The notes under the pieces are model-generated. The model searched no databases. It was not told the DNA's origin and saw nothing but the letters and a program-made list of their open reading frames with translations. Of a stretch of DNA of 64,000 bases, positions 49,767 through 60,837 are shown piece by piece. The translations under genes were made by a program, and so were the position numbers. The number at the start of each line of letters is the position of its first letter. Within the stretch, counting starts at the first letter, position 1. Source of the DNA: Pandoraea cepalis (lineage in GTDB: Bacteria; Pseudomonadota; Gammaproteobacteria; Burkholderiales; Burkholderiaceae); contig NZ_CABPSL010000016.1 of NCBI RefSeq assembly GCF_902459665.1, forward strand, positions 62,001 to 126,000, given 5' to 3'.

Positions 49767-50957
49767 TCAGTCGGCTTGCTTGCGCAGGAAAGCCGGAATG
49801 TCGTACGTGTCGACACCCTTTTCCTGCAATGCGGCAACGTGCGACGCCGCGGTCTCGCGCGTGCTGCGCCACACGGCCGGCGTATCGAGCGCGCCGTAGT
49901 CCGTACCGCCCGCCTGACCGACATTCGGCACGTGGCCGGTGGCGATCGGCATATTGTCGGTACCGGTCTTGAGCAACGTCATCGGTGCGGCAGCCTTCTT
50001 CGCGACAGCGCGGCCCAGGCCGGTTGCCACAACAGTCACGCGCAGCGCATCGCCCATCTTGTCGTCGTAGACGGTACCGAAAATCACGGTCGCGTCTTCG
50101 GCAGCGTAGCTCTTGATGGTGTTCATCACTTCACGCGTTTCCGACAGACGCAGCGAACGCGATGCCGTGATATTGACCAGCACGCCACGCGCACCCGACA
50201 AGTCCACACCCTCGAGCAGCGGACTCGCCACGGCTTGCTCGGCCGCCAGACGCGCACGATCGACACCTGCCACCGTCGCCGTCCCCATCATGGCCTTGCC
50301 TTGTTCGCCCATCACCGTCTTCACGTCTTCAAAGTCGACGTTCACCAGACCGTCGACGTTGATGATTTCGGCGATGCCGGCCACGGCGTTATGCAGCACG
50401 TCGTCGGCGCACTGGAAGCACTTGTCCATCTCGGCGTCGTCGCCCATGACTTCGAACAGCTTGTCGTTGAGCACGACGATCAGCGAATCGACGTTGTCTT
50501 CCAGCTCCTGCGCGCCCGTCTCGGCCACGCGCATGCGCTTGCCGCCTTCGAACTCGAACGGCTTCGACACCACGCCGACGGTCAGAATGCCCATTTCCTT
50601 GGCAATCTGCGCCACCACCGGTGCCGCGCCCGTGCCCGTGCCACCGCCCATACCGGCGGTGATGAACACCATGTGCGCCCCACGCAGGGCGTCGGCCACG
50701 CGCTCACGGGCTTCCTCAGCCGCCGCACGTCCCATCTCCGGCTTGGCGCCTGCGCCCAGACCGGTTTTGCCGAGCTGGATGCTCACGCTGGCCTGCGAGC
50801 GGCCGAGTGCCTGAGCGTCGGTGTTCATGGCGATGAAGTCCACGCCCTGCACACCCCGGTTGATCATGTGCTGGACGGCATTGCCGCCAGCGCCACCAAC
50901 ACCCACCACCTTGATGATGGTGCCGTTGGTTTCCGTTTCCAACATTTCAAAGTTCAT
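49767..50957 (-). CDS. ftsZ: Cell division protein FtsZ
   Basis: The tubulin-like GTPase that forms the division ring. The 396-residue protein has the N-terminal IIKVVGVGGAGGNAV, the tubulin signature GGGTGTG at residues 104-110, and the T7-loop NVDFEDVKTVM. The linker is short and the conserved C-terminal peptide YDIPAFLRKQAD binds FtsA and ZipA-type anchors. GGAGG stands just before the ATG. It is the last division gene of the cluster, 106 bases after ftsA. Confidence 0.98.
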   Translation of the reverse strand: MNFEMLETETNGTIIKVVGVGGAGGNAVQHMINRGVQGVDFIAMNTDAQALGRSQASVSIQLGKTGLGAGAKPEMGRAAAEEARERVADALRGAHMVFITAGMGGGTGTGAAPVVAQIAKEMGILTVGVVSKPFEFEGGKRMRVAETGAQELEDNVDSLIVVLNDKLFEVMGDDAEMDKCFQCADDVLHNAVAGIAEIINVDGLVNVDFEDVKTVMGEQGKAMMGTATVAGVDRARLAAEQAVASPLLEGVDLSGARGVLVNITASRSLRLSETREVMNTIKSYAAEDATVIFGTVYDDKMGDALRVTVVATGLGRAVAKKAAAPMTLLKTGTDNMPIATGHVPNVGQAGGTDYGALDTPAVWRSTRETAASHVAALQEKGVDTYDIPAFLRKQAD

Positions 50958-51063
50958 AGCGCCTCCAGTGATATAAAAGCAGATCCGGTATTGCGGGTCA
51001 CGGGCAGCTCGGGTAAGCCACGCGTGTTTTCAACACCGAATCCACACCCCTCAAAAAACACCA

Positions 51064-52296
51064 TTAAAAATTGCTGAAGAACCAGTCGCGCATGCGCGAC
51101 CAGACCTGATTCGCTTGCCCCGACTGCACCGCGACCTTGCGCCCGCGCATGCGTTGGGAACGTCCTTCGAGCAGCAGCCCCATCGCTGTCGCGTAGCGCG
51201 GGCTGCGCACCACGTCGGCCAGGCCGCCCGCATACTCCGGCACGCCAATGCGCACCGGCTTGAGGAAGATGTCCTCGCCCAACTCGACCATGCCCGGCAT
51301 CATCGCCGCGCCGCCGGTGAGCACGATGCCCGAGGACAGCAGTTCTTCGTACCCCGACTCGCGCACCACCTGCTGCACCAGCGAGAACAGCTCTTCGACG
51401 CGCGGCTCGATCACCGCCGCCAGCGCCTGACGCGAGAGGGTGCGCGGACCGCGCTCGCCCAGCCCCGGCACTTCGATCATTTCGTCCGGATCGGCCAGCG
51501 ACTGCTTGGCGATGCCGTGCTGAATCTTGATGTCCTCCGCATCCGGCGTCGGCGTGCGCACCGCCATCGCGATGTCGCTCGTGATCTGATCGCCCGCAAT
51601 CGGAATCACGGCCGTGTGACGAATCGCGCCTTCGCTGAAGATCGCGATATCGGTCGTGCCGCCGCCGATGTCGATCAGCACCACGCCCAGTTCCTTCTCG
51701 TCTTCTGTGAGCACCGAAATGCTCGACGCGAGCGGTTGCAGAATCAGGTCGTTCACTTCGAGGCCGCACCGGCGCACGCACTTCACGATGTTCTGCGCCG
51801 CCGAGACGGCGCCGGTCACGATATGCACCTTCACTTCAAGACGGATGCCGCTCATGCCGATCGGCTCGCGCACGTCTTCCTGACCGTCGATGATGAATTC
51901 CTGCGTGAGGATATGCAGCACCTGCTGGTCAGTCGGGATGTTGATCGCCTTGGCCGTCTCGATGACGCGCGCCACGTCGGCCTGCGTCACCTCCTTGTCC
52001 TTGATCGCCACCATGCCGCTCGAATTGAAGCTGCGAATGTGGCTGCCGGCAATGCCCGTGAACACGTTGGTGATCTTGCAGTCGGCCATCAACTCGGCTT
52101 CTTCGAGTGCACGCTGAATGGACTGCACCGTGGCCTCAATGTTCACCACGACACCTTTTTTCAGCCCGCGCGATTCGCTCTGGCCGAGGCCAATCACTTC
52201 ATAGCGGCCTTCAGGGCGCAGTTCGGCCACCACCGCCACGACTTTCGACGTGCCGATATCGAGGGCGACCAACAGATCCTTGTAATCTTTGCTCAT
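51064..52296 (-). CDS. ftsA: Cell division protein FtsA
   Basis: An actin-like ATPase that anchors FtsZ to the membrane. The 410-residue protein starts MSKDYKDLLVALDIGTSKVV, with the phosphate-1 motif, has the phosphate-2 block VVLIDIGGGTTDIAIF and ends in the amphipathic membrane-targeting helix VWSRMRDWFFSNF. The ATG at 52294-52296 is chosen over a longer frame that runs back into ftsQ. It follows ftsQ by 22 bases. Confidence 0.97.
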   Translation of the reverse strand: MSKDYKDLLVALDIGTSKVVAVVAELRPEGRYEVIGLGQSESRGLKKGVVVNIEATVQSIQRALEEAELMADCKITNVFTGIAGSHIRSFNSSGMVAIKDKEVTQADVARVIETAKAINIPTDQQVLHILTQEFIIDGQEDVREPIGMSGIRLEVKVHIVTGAVSAAQNIVKCVRRCGLEVNDLILQPLASSISVLTEDEKELGVVLIDIGGGTTDIAIFSEGAIRHTAVIPIAGDQITSDIAMAVRTPTPDAEDIKIQHGIAKQSLADPDEMIEVPGLGERGPRTLSRQALAAVIEPRVEELFSLVQQVVRESGYEELLSSGIVLTGGAAMMPGMVELGEDIFLKPVRIGVPEYAGGLADVVRSPRYATAMGLLLEGRSQRMRGRKVAVQSGQANQVWSRMRDWFFSNF

Positions 52297-52318
52297 AGCG
52301 TGTGTAAGTCCTGAAGTC

Positions 52319-53155
52319 TCACTGGCTTCGCTTCTGCCGCGCGGCAGGTTGTGCAACGGCCGGCTTTTGCGAATCCCGCTTTTGCACCGGTGCCGCGGCA
52401 AGCTTCTTGGCCTGGTCTTCGCTCAAGAAACGCATGCCCGCGGCACGCACGGCAAAACCGTTCGGGTAACGCAGATCGGCATACTCGATCTGATTTCCCC
52501 AGCGCGCCGCTACCTGCGGATACGCTTGTACGAAACGCCTGCTGCGTGTGGCGAGGGACTCGGCGGTTCGCTCCCGTCCCAACGCCAGTTGCACTCCCCC
52601 GGAGAGCCGTACGCTCCATGCGTAACGATTCGACAGCGTGACCGCTTCGGGTTTCATTTTCAGCGGCGCGAACCACCTCACGAAGTCGTAGTACCGCGCC
52701 GTCACATCCTTTTCGCTGCCCGGCGGGCCGGCGAACTCGGGCAGCTTGCCGTCGTCCTCGGCTTCGGCCAGATTCGCCGCGAACAGCTCGCCGTCCACAC
52801 TCACCAGACGGCCATCGTTCCACGTGGCCAGCGGCTTGTATTCCTCGATCGTCACCGAGAGCCGGTTCGGCCACACACGTCGCACGCTTGCATGGCGCAC
52901 CCACGGCACGGCCTCGAACGCCGCTCGCGTGGCGTCCAGATCGATCGTGAAAAAATTGCCCTTCAGGCGCGAGACGGCATTCGCGCGCAAGGTCGGACCG
53001 TTGATGTGAGACACGTCCCCATCGATCTGCACCGCCGTCAGCGTGAAGATCGGCCGCTGAATCAGCCAATGGCCGCCCGCAGCGAGCGCCGCCAGCACGA
53101 CGAGTGCGACGAGCGCACTCGCGATGGCGTTGAGCAGGCGTACGTTTTGCCACAT
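52319..53155 (-). CDS. ftsQ: Cell division protein FtsQ
   Basis: A bitopic membrane protein that links the Z ring to the FtsB-FtsL complex. The 278-residue protein has a short cytoplasmic start, one membrane helix at about residues 8-32 (LLNAIASALVALVVLAALAA), a POTRA domain (FTLTAVQIDGDVSHIN) and the beta domain. A basic Gln/Lys/Ala-rich C-terminal tail (QKRDSQKPAVAQPAARQKRS) is longer than in E. coli. It lies between ddlB and ftsA. Confidence 0.95.
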   Translation of the reverse strand: MWQNVRLLNAIASALVALVVLAALAAGGHWLIQRPIFTLTAVQIDGDVSHINGPTLRANAVSRLKGNFFTIDLDATRAAFEAVPWVRHASVRRVWPNRLSVTIEEYKPLATWNDGRLVSVDGELFAANLAEAEDDGKLPEFAGPPGSEKDVTARYYDFVRWFAPLKMKPEAVTLSNRYAWSVRLSGGVQLALGRERTAESLATRSRRFVQAYPQVAARWGNQIEYADLRYPNGFAVRAAGMRFLSEDQAKKLAAAPVQKRDSQKPAVAQPAARQKRSQ

Positions 53156-53202
53156 GGCGATTTGCTTTCCGTATCGGGGCGTTCTTCAACGCGTTCAAGG
53201 TT

Positions 53203-54186
53203 TTACTCGGGTTTCCACTGCGCGTTCGGATGCAGATCGAGCGTCGCGGTGGCCAGGATTTCGACAACCAGGTCTTCGTACGACAGCCCCGCCGCGCGCG
53301 CCGACATCGGCACCAGCGAATGGCCCGTCATGCCCGGCGAGGTATTGATCTCCAGCAGGAACGGCTTGTTGTCACGCTTGCGCAGCATCACGTCGGCGCG
53401 CGCCCAGCCACGACAGCCCAGCACGAGATAGGCGCGCAGCACCAGGCGCTGCACCTCCTCCTGCAACGACACCGATAGCGGCGGCGGGCATTCGTAGCGC
53501 GTATCGTCCTTGAAATACTTGTTCTGGTAGTCGTAGTTCGCGTCTGGCGCCACGATGCGGATCACCGGCAGCGCACGCGCGGCCGCCGCGCCCTTCGTGC
53601 CCACGCCAAGCACCGGCACGGTCAGTTCGTCGCCATCGATGAATTCTTCGGCGAGGACGTCCGGATCCAGGGCGACCGCCTTCTCGAAGGCCGCCTTCAG
53701 TTGCGACGCCTCGGTGACCTTTGTCAGGCCAATCGTCGAGCCTTCGCGCGACGGCTTGACGATGAGCGGCAGGCCGAGATCGCGGGCCACGGCATCGAAG
53801 TCGCTGTCGGCGCTCAGCATCGCGAAGCGCGGCGTCGGCAGCCCTTCGTTGATCCATACGCGCTTGGTCATCTCCTTGTCCATCGCCAGCGCGGAGGCCA
53901 ACACGCCGCTGCCGGTGTACGGAACCCCCAGATGCTCGAGCACGCCTTGCAGCGTGCCGTCTTCGCCATAGCGGCCATGCAGCGCGATGAACACCCGGTC
54001 GAACTTCTGCGCGGCGAGCGCCGCGAGGTCGTGCATGCCGGTATCGAACGCATGCGCGTTCACCCCGCGCGCGCGCAGGGCTTCGAGCACGCCATTGCCC
54101 GAAATCAGCGAGATCTGACGCTCGGCCGAGCGCCCGCCCATCAGGACGCCCACCTTGCCGAAACGTTTCGGATCGAAAGCACTCAC
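53203..54186 (-). CDS. ddlB: D-alanine-D-alanine ligase B
   Basis: Makes the D-Ala-D-Ala dipeptide for MurF. From the GTG at 54186 the product is 327 residues, with [19 protein letters not shown] (ATP/substrate start), [15 protein letters not shown], the ATP-grasp loop [14 protein letters not shown] and the catalytic end [18 protein letters not shown] is chosen because AAGGAG lies 7 bases upstream and the gene starts right at the murC stop; a longer frame to 54243 would overlap murC by 56 bases. Confidence 0.96.
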   Translation of the reverse strand: MSAFDPKRFGKVGVLMGGRSAERQISLISGNGVLEALRARGVNAHAFDTGMHDLAALAAQKFDRVFIALHGRYGEDGTLQGVLEHLGVPYTGSGVLASALAMDKEMTKRVWINEGLPTPRFAMLSADSDFDAVARDLGLPLIVKPSREGSTIGLTKVTEASQLKAAFEKAVALDPDVLAEEFIDGDELTVPVLGVGTKGAAAARALPVIRIVAPDANYDYQNKYFKDDTRYECPPPLSVSLQEEVQRLVLRAYLVLGCRGWARADVMLRKRDNKPFLLEINTSPGMTGHSLVPMSARAAGLSYEDLVVEILATATLDLHPNAQWKPE

Positions 54187-54187
54187 T

Positions 54188-55597
54188 TCAAACTCCTTGC
54201 TGAACTTGCAACTTGCCGGGCACCGCGCCGATGGAGCCGGCACCCATGGTGATCACGACGTCGCCCGCACGGGCGACTTGCAGAATGGCGTCGGGCAGTT
54301 GCGCAACGTCTTCCACGAAAACCGGTTCTACCTTGCCCGCCACGCGCAGGGCGCGCGACAGTGCCCGACCGTCGGCCGCCACGATGGGCGCCTCCCCGGC
54401 CGAATAGACTTCGCCGAGCACCACGGCGTCAGCGTCGGACAGCACCTTCACGAAGTCTTCGAAGCAATCGCGCGTACGCGTGTATCGATGGGGCTGGAAG
54501 GCCAGCACGATGCGACGTCCCGGGAACGCGCCGCGGGCGGCCGCAAGCGTAGCCGCCATCTCGACCGGGTGATGTCCGTAGTCGTCGATCAACGTGAACG
54601 TGCCGCCGCCGCTCGACTTCGGCAGCGCGATGTCGCCGTAGCGCTGGAAGCGCCGGCCCACGCCGTTGAATTCGGCTAGCGCTTGCTGGATAGCAGCGTC
54701 CGGCACCTCAAGTTCGGTCGCGATCGCAATCGCCGCCAGCGCGTTGCGCACGTTGTGCTCACCCGGCAGGTTCAGTGTGATGTCGAGGGGCGCGGCACCG
54801 GCGCCGAACCGGCGCAGCACGGTGAAGCGCATCTGGCCGGCGTCCGCACGCACATCGATGGCGCGCACCTGTGCATCTTCCGACAGGCCGTAACGCACGA
54901 TCGGCTTGGAGACGAACGGCAGGATCTCGCGCACGTTCGAATCGTCCACACACAGCACGGCGATGCCATAGAACGGCAGGCGCTGCGTGAACGCCACGAA
55001 CGACTGCTTCAGACGCGCGAAGTCGTGTCCATAGGTGTCCATGTGATCGGCATCGATGTTCGTGATGACCTCAATGACCGGATTCAGGTTCAGGAACGAG
55101 GCGTCCGATTCGTCGGCCTCAACCACGATGAAGTCGCCCGTGCCGAGCTTGGCGTTCGCGCCGGCGCTGTTCAGTCGGCCGCCAATCACGAACGTCGGAT
55201 CGAGCCCACCCTGCGCAAGCACGCTCGCCACGAGACTCGTCGTGGTTGTCTTGCCGTGCGTGCCGGCGATGGCGATGCCCTGCTTCAGGCGCATGAGTTC
55301 GGCGAGCATCAGCGCGCGCGGCACGATGGGGATCTGGCGGGCACGCCCCGCGAGCACTTCCGGATTGTCCGCCGTGATGGCGGTGGACACGACGATGGCG
55401 TCCGCTCCTTCGATATGCTCGGCCGCGTGGCCGCGGGCCACGCGCGCGCCAAGACTGACGAGGCGCTGCGTCACCGCGTTGTCGCCGAGATCGGAGCCGC
55501 TCACCTGATACCCCAGGTTGAGCAACACCTCGGCAATGCCGCTCATGCCCGAGCCGCCAATGCCGACGAAGTGAATGTGTTTGACGATGTGTTTCAT
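54188..55597 (-). CDS. murC: UDP-N-acetylmuramate-L-alanine ligase
   Basis: Adds the first amino acid, L-alanine, to UDP-MurNAc. The 469-residue protein starts [20 protein letters not shown] (UDP-binding Rossmann motif) and carries the P-loop [10 protein letters not shown] at residues 111-120, followed by the Mur-ligase central domain and the ADDYGHHP-like region ([15 protein letters not shown]). It sits 1 base after murG and 1 base before ddlB. It is distinct from mpl, which uses tripeptide. Confidence 0.98.
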   Translation of the reverse strand: MKHIVKHIHFVGIGGSGMSGIAEVLLNLGYQVSGSDLGDNAVTQRLVSLGARVARGHAAEHIEGADAIVVSTAITADNPEVLAGRARQIPIVPRALMLAELMRLKQGIAIAGTHGKTTTTSLVASVLAQGGLDPTFVIGGRLNSAGANAKLGTGDFIVVEADESDASFLNLNPVIEVITNIDADHMDTYGHDFARLKQSFVAFTQRLPFYGIAVLCVDDSNVREILPFVSKPIVRYGLSEDAQVRAIDVRADAGQMRFTVLRRFGAGAAPLDITLNLPGEHNVRNALAAIAIATELEVPDAAIQQALAEFNGVGRRFQRYGDIALPKSSGGGTFTLIDDYGHHPVEMAATLAAARGAFPGRRIVLAFQPHRYTRTRDCFEDFVKVLSDADAVVLGEVYSAGEAPIVAADGRALSRALRVAGKVEPVFVEDVAQLPDAILQVARAGDVVITMGAGSIGAVPGKLQVQQGV

Positions 55598-55598
55598 T

Positions 55599-56702
55599 TC
55601 AATCCTTGGCCAGAGCCGCGCACACGCGCGCCACTTGTTCGGTGGCGTCCGGCTTGGCGAGCGCCCTGGCTTTCTCTCCCATCGCGAGCAGCGATTCGCG
55701 CGTCTGACGGCGCAGCCACTCGGCCAGGGTCTCGACCGACAGCTCGCGCTGGTCGATCAGCGTTGCCGCGCCCTTGTCGGCGAGGAAACGCGCATTGGTT
55801 GTCTGATGGTCGTCGACGGCATGCGGGAACGGCACGAACAACGCCGCCACGCCCGCCGCCGCGACTTCGGCCACCGTCATCGCGCCCGCCCGACAGATCA
55901 CCAGATCCGCCGCCGCGTAAGCCGCGACCATGTCGTCGATGAACGGCACGGCATCGACCGTCACCCCCGCTGCCGCGTAGTTCGCCTGCAGCGTCTGAAT
56001 ATGTTTAACGCCCGCCTGGTGCGTGACCTGCGGACGCGCGTCGCGCGCCAGCTTCGCCAGCGCCTTGGGCACGATCTCGTTGAGCACCGTCGCGCCAAGG
56101 CTGCCGCCCACCACCAGAATACGCAGCGGCCCGGTGCGCGCGCGGTAGCGCTCGGCCGGCGGCACCATCTCGTCGAAGTCGGCACGGATCGGATTGCCGA
56201 CCCATTCGCCGCCGGCGATGGTGTCGGGGAACGCGAGCAGCACCTTGTCGGCCACGCGCGCAAGGACCTTGTTCGCCATGCCGGCCACCGAATTCTGCTC
56301 GTGCAGCACGAGCGGACGCCCCAGCAGCGACGCCATCATGCCCGCCGGGAACGTGATGTAGCCGCCCATCCCGAGCACCACGTTCGGCTTGACGCGGCGC
56401 ATCGCGCGGAAGCTCTGCCAGAACGCGCGCAGCAGATTGAGCGGCAGCAGCAACTTGGTCATCGGGCCCTTGCCGCGCAAGCCGCCGAACTTCACGAACT
56501 CCATTGGAATGTCGTACTTCGGCACGAGCGTCGCTTCCATGCCTGCCGCATTCCCAAGCCACACCACGCGCCACCCCTGCACACGCAGGAAGTTGGCGAC
56601 CGCGAGCCCCGGGAAGACGTGACCGCCCGTGCCGCCGGCCATCACCAGCAGCGTGCGCGTCTTCGTTTCCGGGGCCGACATCGCGGTGGCGCGCTCGGTC
56701 AT
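55599..56702 (-). CDS. murG: UDP-GlcNAc:lipid I N-acetylglucosaminyltransferase
   Basis: Adds GlcNAc to lipid I, making lipid II on the inner face of the cytoplasmic membrane. The 367-residue protein has the GT28 N-terminal [17 protein letters not shown], the second glycine loop [12 protein letters not shown], and the C-terminal [11 protein letters not shown] and [15 protein letters not shown] that bind UDP-GlcNAc. The ATG at 56700-56702 overlaps the ftsW stop as ATGA; an internal ATG seven codons later is possible. Confidence 0.97.
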   Translation of the reverse strand: MTERATAMSAPETKTRTLLVMAGGTGGHVFPGLAVANFLRVQGWRVVWLGNAAGMEATLVPKYDIPMEFVKFGGLRGKGPMTKLLLPLNLLRAFWQSFRAMRRVKPNVVLGMGGYITFPAGMMASLLGRPLVLHEQNSVAGMANKVLARVADKVLLAFPDTIAGGEWVGNPIRADFDEMVPPAERYRARTGPLRILVVGGSLGATVLNEIVPKALAKLARDARPQVTHQAGVKHIQTLQANYAAAGVTVDAVPFIDDMVAAYAAADLVICRAGAMTVAEVAAAGVAALFVPFPHAVDDHQTTNARFLADKGAATLIDQRELSVETLAEWLRRQTRESLLAMGEKARALAKPDATEQVARVCAALAKD

Positions 56703-57967
56703 ACTTTTCCTCCCCGCATCAACACGCGGTTCTCGTAATCGACCCGCAGCAGAATCGCCACGGCCACACAGTTGAGCAAGATGCCCGAGCCGCCATAGCT
56801 GACCAGCGGCAGCGTGAGGCCCTTGGTCGGCAGCAAGCCCAGATTCACGCCCATGTTGATGAAGGTCTGCGAAGCGAGCCACACGCCCACGCCCTTCGCG
56901 AGCAGGCCGGCGAACGTGCGTTCGAGCGCCAGTGCCTGACGCCCGATCTCGAACGCGCGGCGCACCATCCAGTAAAAGAGCAGGATGACGACCAGCACGC
57001 CCACGAAGCCGAACTCTTCGCCGATCACCGCGAGGATGAAGTCGGTGTGCGCTTCGGGCAGGTAGTGCAGTTTCTCGATGCTCCCGCCCAGCCCCACGCC
57101 AGTCCATTCACCGCGTCCGAACGCGATGAGCGAATGCGTAAGCTGGTAAGCCTTGCCGAGCGCGTAGTCCTCGCGCCACGGATCGAGATACGCGAAAATC
57201 CGCTCGCGACGCCACGGCGACAACCAGATCAGCATGGCGAACGTGCCCACGGCCGTGAGCGCCAGTCCGCCGAACAGGCGACCGTTCACGCCGCCGAGGA
57301 ACAGCACCCCCATCGCGATGGCCGCGACCACCATGAAGGCGCCCATGTCCGGCTCGAGCAGCAGCAACATGCCGACGAACACAACGGCGATGCCCATCGG
57401 CAAGAAGCCCTTGCGGAAGCTCTGCATGAATTCCTGCTTGCGAACGGTGTAGTTCGCGGCGTACAGCGTGACCGCGAGCTTCATGATTTCCGACGGCTGC
57501 AGATTGAGCACCCCGAATGGAATCCAGCGCTTCGAGCCGTTCACGCCCTTGCCCAGGTGCGGGATCAGCACGATCACGAGCAACATCAGCGCCAGCAGAA
57601 AGACCTTGGGCGCGAGCTTGTCGAGTGTCTTGACCGGAATACGCAGCGTAATGAGGGCCGCGACCAGTCCGATCGTCAGCGAGACGATGTGACGCACGAG
57701 AAAGTGGTACGTCGTGTATCCGCTGTACTTCGGTGAGTCCGGCAGCGCGACCGATGCCGAATACACCATCACCAGCCCCAGCGACAGCAGCGAAATCACC
57801 ACCCAGACGAGCGCGTGATCGTATTCGAGCATGCGCGAGCGGGTCGGCTTGATGCTGCCGAGCGTACGGCTCGCGGCATGGGTCGCGGCGCCCGGAGCGG
57901 CCGCCGTACCTGCCCCGGCAAAGCCGGCCTGACGCTTCTTGCTGAAGAACGACTTGATACGGTTCAT
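56699..57967 (-). CDS. ftsW: Septal peptidoglycan glycosyltransferase FtsW
   Basis: A SEDS-family lipid II polymerase that acts with FtsI at the septum. The 422-residue protein has about ten hydrophobic helices, the SEDS motifs [18 protein letters not shown] and [17 protein letters not shown], and the C-terminal [13 protein letters not shown]. It has a 45-residue cytoplasmic Ala/Gly/Arg-rich N-terminal extension before the first helix. It overlaps murD by 4 bases. Confidence 0.97.
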   Translation of the reverse strand: MNRIKSFFSKKRQAGFAGAGTAAAPGAATHAASRTLGSIKPTRSRMLEYDHALVWVVISLLSLGLVMVYSASVALPDSPKYSGYTTYHFLVRHIVSLTIGLVAALITLRIPVKTLDKLAPKVFLLALMLLVIVLIPHLGKGVNGSKRWIPFGVLNLQPSEIMKLAVTLYAANYTVRKQEFMQSFRKGFLPMGIAVVFVGMLLLLEPDMGAFMVVAAIAMGVLFLGGVNGRLFGGLALTAVGTFAMLIWLSPWRRERIFAYLDPWREDYALGKAYQLTHSLIAFGRGEWTGVGLGGSIEKLHYLPEAHTDFILAVIGEEFGFVGVLVVILLFYWMVRRAFEIGRQALALERTFAGLLAKGVGVWLASQTFINMGVNLGLLPTKGLTLPLVSYGGSGILLNCVAVAILLRVDYENRVLMRGGKV

Positions 57968-59490
57968 AGCATCACCCCCGCGTCGGCGGCCAGATCAACC
58001 ACAGTGTCGCGAAACACTTGCGCGCGATGCTCGTAGTTGCGGAACATGTCGAAGCTCGCGCAGGCCGGCGAGAGCAGCACCGCGTCGCCCGGCTGGGCCA
58101 GCTTCGCAGCGTCTCGCGTGGCGGCTTCGAGCGTCGGGGCATCGATCAGATCAACGCCCGTGTCGGCCAGCGCTTCGCGCAGCCGCGGCGCGTCGCGGCC
58201 GATCAGCAACACGGCGCGCGCGTGATGCGCCACAGGGTTGGCCAGCGGCGAGAAGTCCTGCCCCTTGCCGTCGCCGCCGACGATCAGGAGCAACGTCTTC
58301 TGCAGGCCGTTGATGGCCGCAACCGTCGCGCCCACGTTGGTGCCCTTGCTGTCGTCGTAATACTCGACTTCGTTGATCGCGCCGACGAGCTGCACGCGAT
58401 GCGGCTCGCCCGGATATTCGCGCAAGCCGTGCAAGAGCTTGGCCATCGGCAGGTCGATGGCGCGCGTGAGCGCGAGCGCCGCCAGCGCGTTGGCGGCATT
58501 GTGCTGACCGCGGATGCGCAACGCGTCGGCCGGCATGAGGCGTTTGCCGATCACCTCGAGCGCCGCTTCCACGGCACCGGCCTTGCGGCGCTTCGGCGCC
58601 GGCGGGGCGTCGTCGCGCGAGAAGCCCTCGACCAGCCACGACATCCCGCCCTCCATCTCCAGGCCGAAGTCGCCCACGGCCTCGGGCTTGCCGGTGCCGA
58701 AGGTCACGACATTGGCCTCGGGCGTGGCGAAACCCATCACGCGAGCATCGTCGCGATTGAGCACGCGAACGGTCTGCGGGCCGAAAATGCGCGCCTTGGC
58801 CTTGGCATAGGCGTCCATATCGCCATGCCAGTCCAGATGGTCCTGCGTGATATTGAGAATCGCGGCCGCATCGGGCGCGAGGGAATGCGTGGCCTCGAGC
58901 TGAAAGCTGGAAAGTTCAAGCACCCAGACATCGGGCAACGTGGCGTCGGCGATGCATTCGCTCAGACGGTCGAGCGCCGTCGGGCTGATATTGCCCGCGA
59001 CCGCCGTGCGCTTGCCGGCGCGACGGCATAGCAACCCCGTCAGACTCGTGGTCGTCGTCTTGCCGTTCGTGCCGGTAATGGCCAGCACCTTGGGCGCGTA
59101 GCCGCTCGTCGCGTGCATGTGGCGCAGCGCCTGCGCGAAGAATTCGATCTCGCCCCACACGGGAATGCCCCGCTCGGCCGCCACCGTCAGCAGCGCCGCC
59201 ACATCGGCGGTGAGCGGCGAGAGGCCGGGGCTGATACCGATCAGTTCGATGTCGGCGAGCAGCGTATCGACCTGCGCCCCGAATGCACCGCCGACGAATT
59301 CGGCCTGCGCGGCGTCGGCACGCAAGGCGAGAACATTCGGCGGTGTCTCCGACGACGCAAAGCGCGTGTCGGCCGCCCGCACATGGCAGCCGTAACGCGC
59401 GCACCAACGTGCCATCGCCAGGCCGGACTCTCCCAGACCCAGGATCAGGACACGCGGTTGCCAGGATTCACCAAACTTCTCGCCGAACAC
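57964..59490 (-). CDS. murD: UDP-N-acetylmuramoyl-L-alanine:D-glutamate ligase
   Basis: Adds D-glutamate to UDP-MurNAc-L-Ala. The 508-residue protein begins at GTG 59490 ([20 protein letters not shown]), with the P-loop [13 protein letters not shown] at residues 138-150 and FQLEATHSL in the central domain. It is about 70 residues longer than the E. coli enzyme; part of the excess is an insertion at about residues 290-315 rich in Pro, Lys and Arg ([16 protein letters not shown]). It overlaps ftsW by 4 bases and is separated from mraY by 162 bases holding a hairpin. Confidence 0.96.
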   Translation of the reverse strand: MFGEKFGESWQPRVLILGLGESGLAMARWCARYGCHVRAADTRFASSETPPNVLALRADAAQAEFVGGAFGAQVDTLLADIELIGISPGLSPLTADVAALLTVAAERGIPVWGEIEFFAQALRHMHATSGYAPKVLAITGTNGKTTTTSLTGLLCRRAGKRTAVAGNISPTALDRLSECIADATLPDVWVLELSSFQLEATHSLAPDAAAILNITQDHLDWHGDMDAYAKAKARIFGPQTVRVLNRDDARVMGFATPEANVVTFGTGKPEAVGDFGLEMEGGMSWLVEGFSRDDAPPAPKRRKAGAVEAALEVIGKRLMPADALRIRGQHNAANALAALALTRAIDLPMAKLLHGLREYPGEPHRVQLVGAINEVEYYDDSKGTNVGATVAAINGLQKTLLLIVGGDGKGQDFSPLANPVAHHARAVLLIGRDAPRLREALADTGVDLIDAPTLEAATRDAAKLAQPGDAVLLSPACASFDMFRNYEHRAQVFRDTVVDLAADAGVML

Positions 59491-59595
59491 GTCGCTCTTT
59501 CCCTTTTATCGATTCAAACCACCGACGAATGCGTCACCTCAACGTCACCGATATTCCGCTATCGGCGCGAGCGGCCTTACCTTGAGTCCTGCTTT

Positions 59596-59637
59596 GCGAA
59601 AAGGCGACATTGTCATTTCACAAGGTCACCTTTTCGC
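59596..59637 (-). other. Large hairpin between mraY and murD
   Basis: Bases 59596-59613 pair with 59620-59637 over 18 positions with two mismatches and a 6-base loop, a stable structure ending in CCTTTTCGC on the minus strand. The A-run before and T-run after resemble an intrinsic terminator with a short U-tract. It stands 16 bases after the mraY stop, inside the otherwise tightly packed dcw cluster. Confidence 0.65.
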
Positions 59638-59652
59638 GGGCCCCGGGCCTCG

Positions 59653-60822
59653 TCAGCGCAACTTCAGCGTCGACAGACCGATCAGCACCAGCATCAGCGT
59701 GATGATCCAGAAGCGAACCACCACCTGCGTTTCCTTCCATCCGGACAATTCGAAGTGGTGGTGCAGCGGCGCCATCTTGAAGATGCGTCGCCCTTCTCCG
59801 AAGCGCCGCTTCGTGTACTTGAACCACGTCACCTGCAGCATCACCGACAACGTTTCCACCACGAACACGCCCCCCATCACGAAGAGCACGACTTCCTGAC
59901 GCACGATCACGGCCACCGTGCCGAGCGCGCCGCCGAGCGCCAGGGCCCCCACGTCGCCCATGAACACCTGGGCCGGGTGTGTGTTGAACCAGAGGAACGC
60001 AAGCCCCGCGCCCGACATCGCCGAACAGAACACGAGCAATTCGCCCGCGCCCGGAATGTGCGGGAACAGCAGGTATTTCGAGTACACGACGTTACCCATC
60101 ACATACGCGAACACGCCAAGGGCCGCGCCGACCAGCACGACCGGCATGATGACGAGCCCGTCGAGACCGTCGGTCAGGTTCACCGCGTTGGACGAGCCGA
60201 CGATGACGAAGTACGTGAGCGCAATGAAACCGAACACGCCCAGCGGGTAGCTCATCGTCTTGAAGAACGGCACGATGAAGTCGGCCTTCGGGGGCAGATC
60301 AAGCGGGAAGCCGTTACGCACCCAACTGATGAACAGCTCGAAGACCTTCAGATTGCTCGTCTCCGACACAGAGAACGCCAGATAGATCGCGGCGAACAGG
60401 CCAATGATCGACTGCCAGAAGTACTTCTCGCGCGACGACATGCCGCGGGGGTCCTTGTAGACGACCTTCCGGTAATCGTCGATCCAGCCGATGATGCCGA
60501 AGCCCAGCGTAACGGTCAGTACGATCCAGATGAAGCGGTTGCTCAGGTCCGCCCACAGCAGCGTGGCGACCGTGATACCGATGAGAATCAGCACACCGCC
60601 CATCGTGGGCGTGCCCGACTTCACAAGGTGAGTCTGCGGGCCATCGGTACGCACCGCCTGGCCCACCTTCATTTCGGCGAGCTTGCGGATGACCATCGGC
60701 CCGAACGCGAGCCCGATCACCAGCGCCGTGAGGCTTGCCATCACGGCCCGAAACGTCAGGTAGTTGAACACGCGCAAATAGCTCGCATCCGCTTGCAGCC
60801 ATTGCGCCAACGTCAGCAACAT
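59653..60822 (-). CDS. mraY: Phospho-N-acetylmuramoyl-pentapeptide transferase
   Basis: Transfers phospho-MurNAc-pentapeptide to undecaprenyl phosphate, forming lipid I. The 389-residue integral membrane protein has about ten helices, the family signature [13 protein letters not shown], the nucleotide and metal sites around [12 protein letters not shown] and [14 protein letters not shown], and [15 protein letters not shown] near the C-terminus. It begins with ATG at 60820-60822, 15 bases after murF. This is the usual dcw order. Confidence 0.98.
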   Translation of the reverse strand: MLLTLAQWLQADASYLRVFNYLTFRAVMASLTALVIGLAFGPMVIRKLAEMKVGQAVRTDGPQTHLVKSGTPTMGGVLILIGITVATLLWADLSNRFIWIVLTVTLGFGIIGWIDDYRKVVYKDPRGMSSREKYFWQSIIGLFAAIYLAFSVSETSNLKVFELFISWVRNGFPLDLPPKADFIVPFFKTMSYPLGVFGFIALTYFVIVGSSNAVNLTDGLDGLVIMPVVLVGAALGVFAYVMGNVVYSKYLLFPHIPGAGELLVFCSAMSGAGLAFLWFNTHPAQVFMGDVGALALGGALGTVAVIVRQEVVLFVMGGVFVVETLSVMLQVTWFKYTKRRFGEGRRIFKMAPLHHHFELSGWKETQVVVRFWIITLMLVLIGLSTLKLR

Positions 60823-60837
60823 TCCATCAATCCTTTT

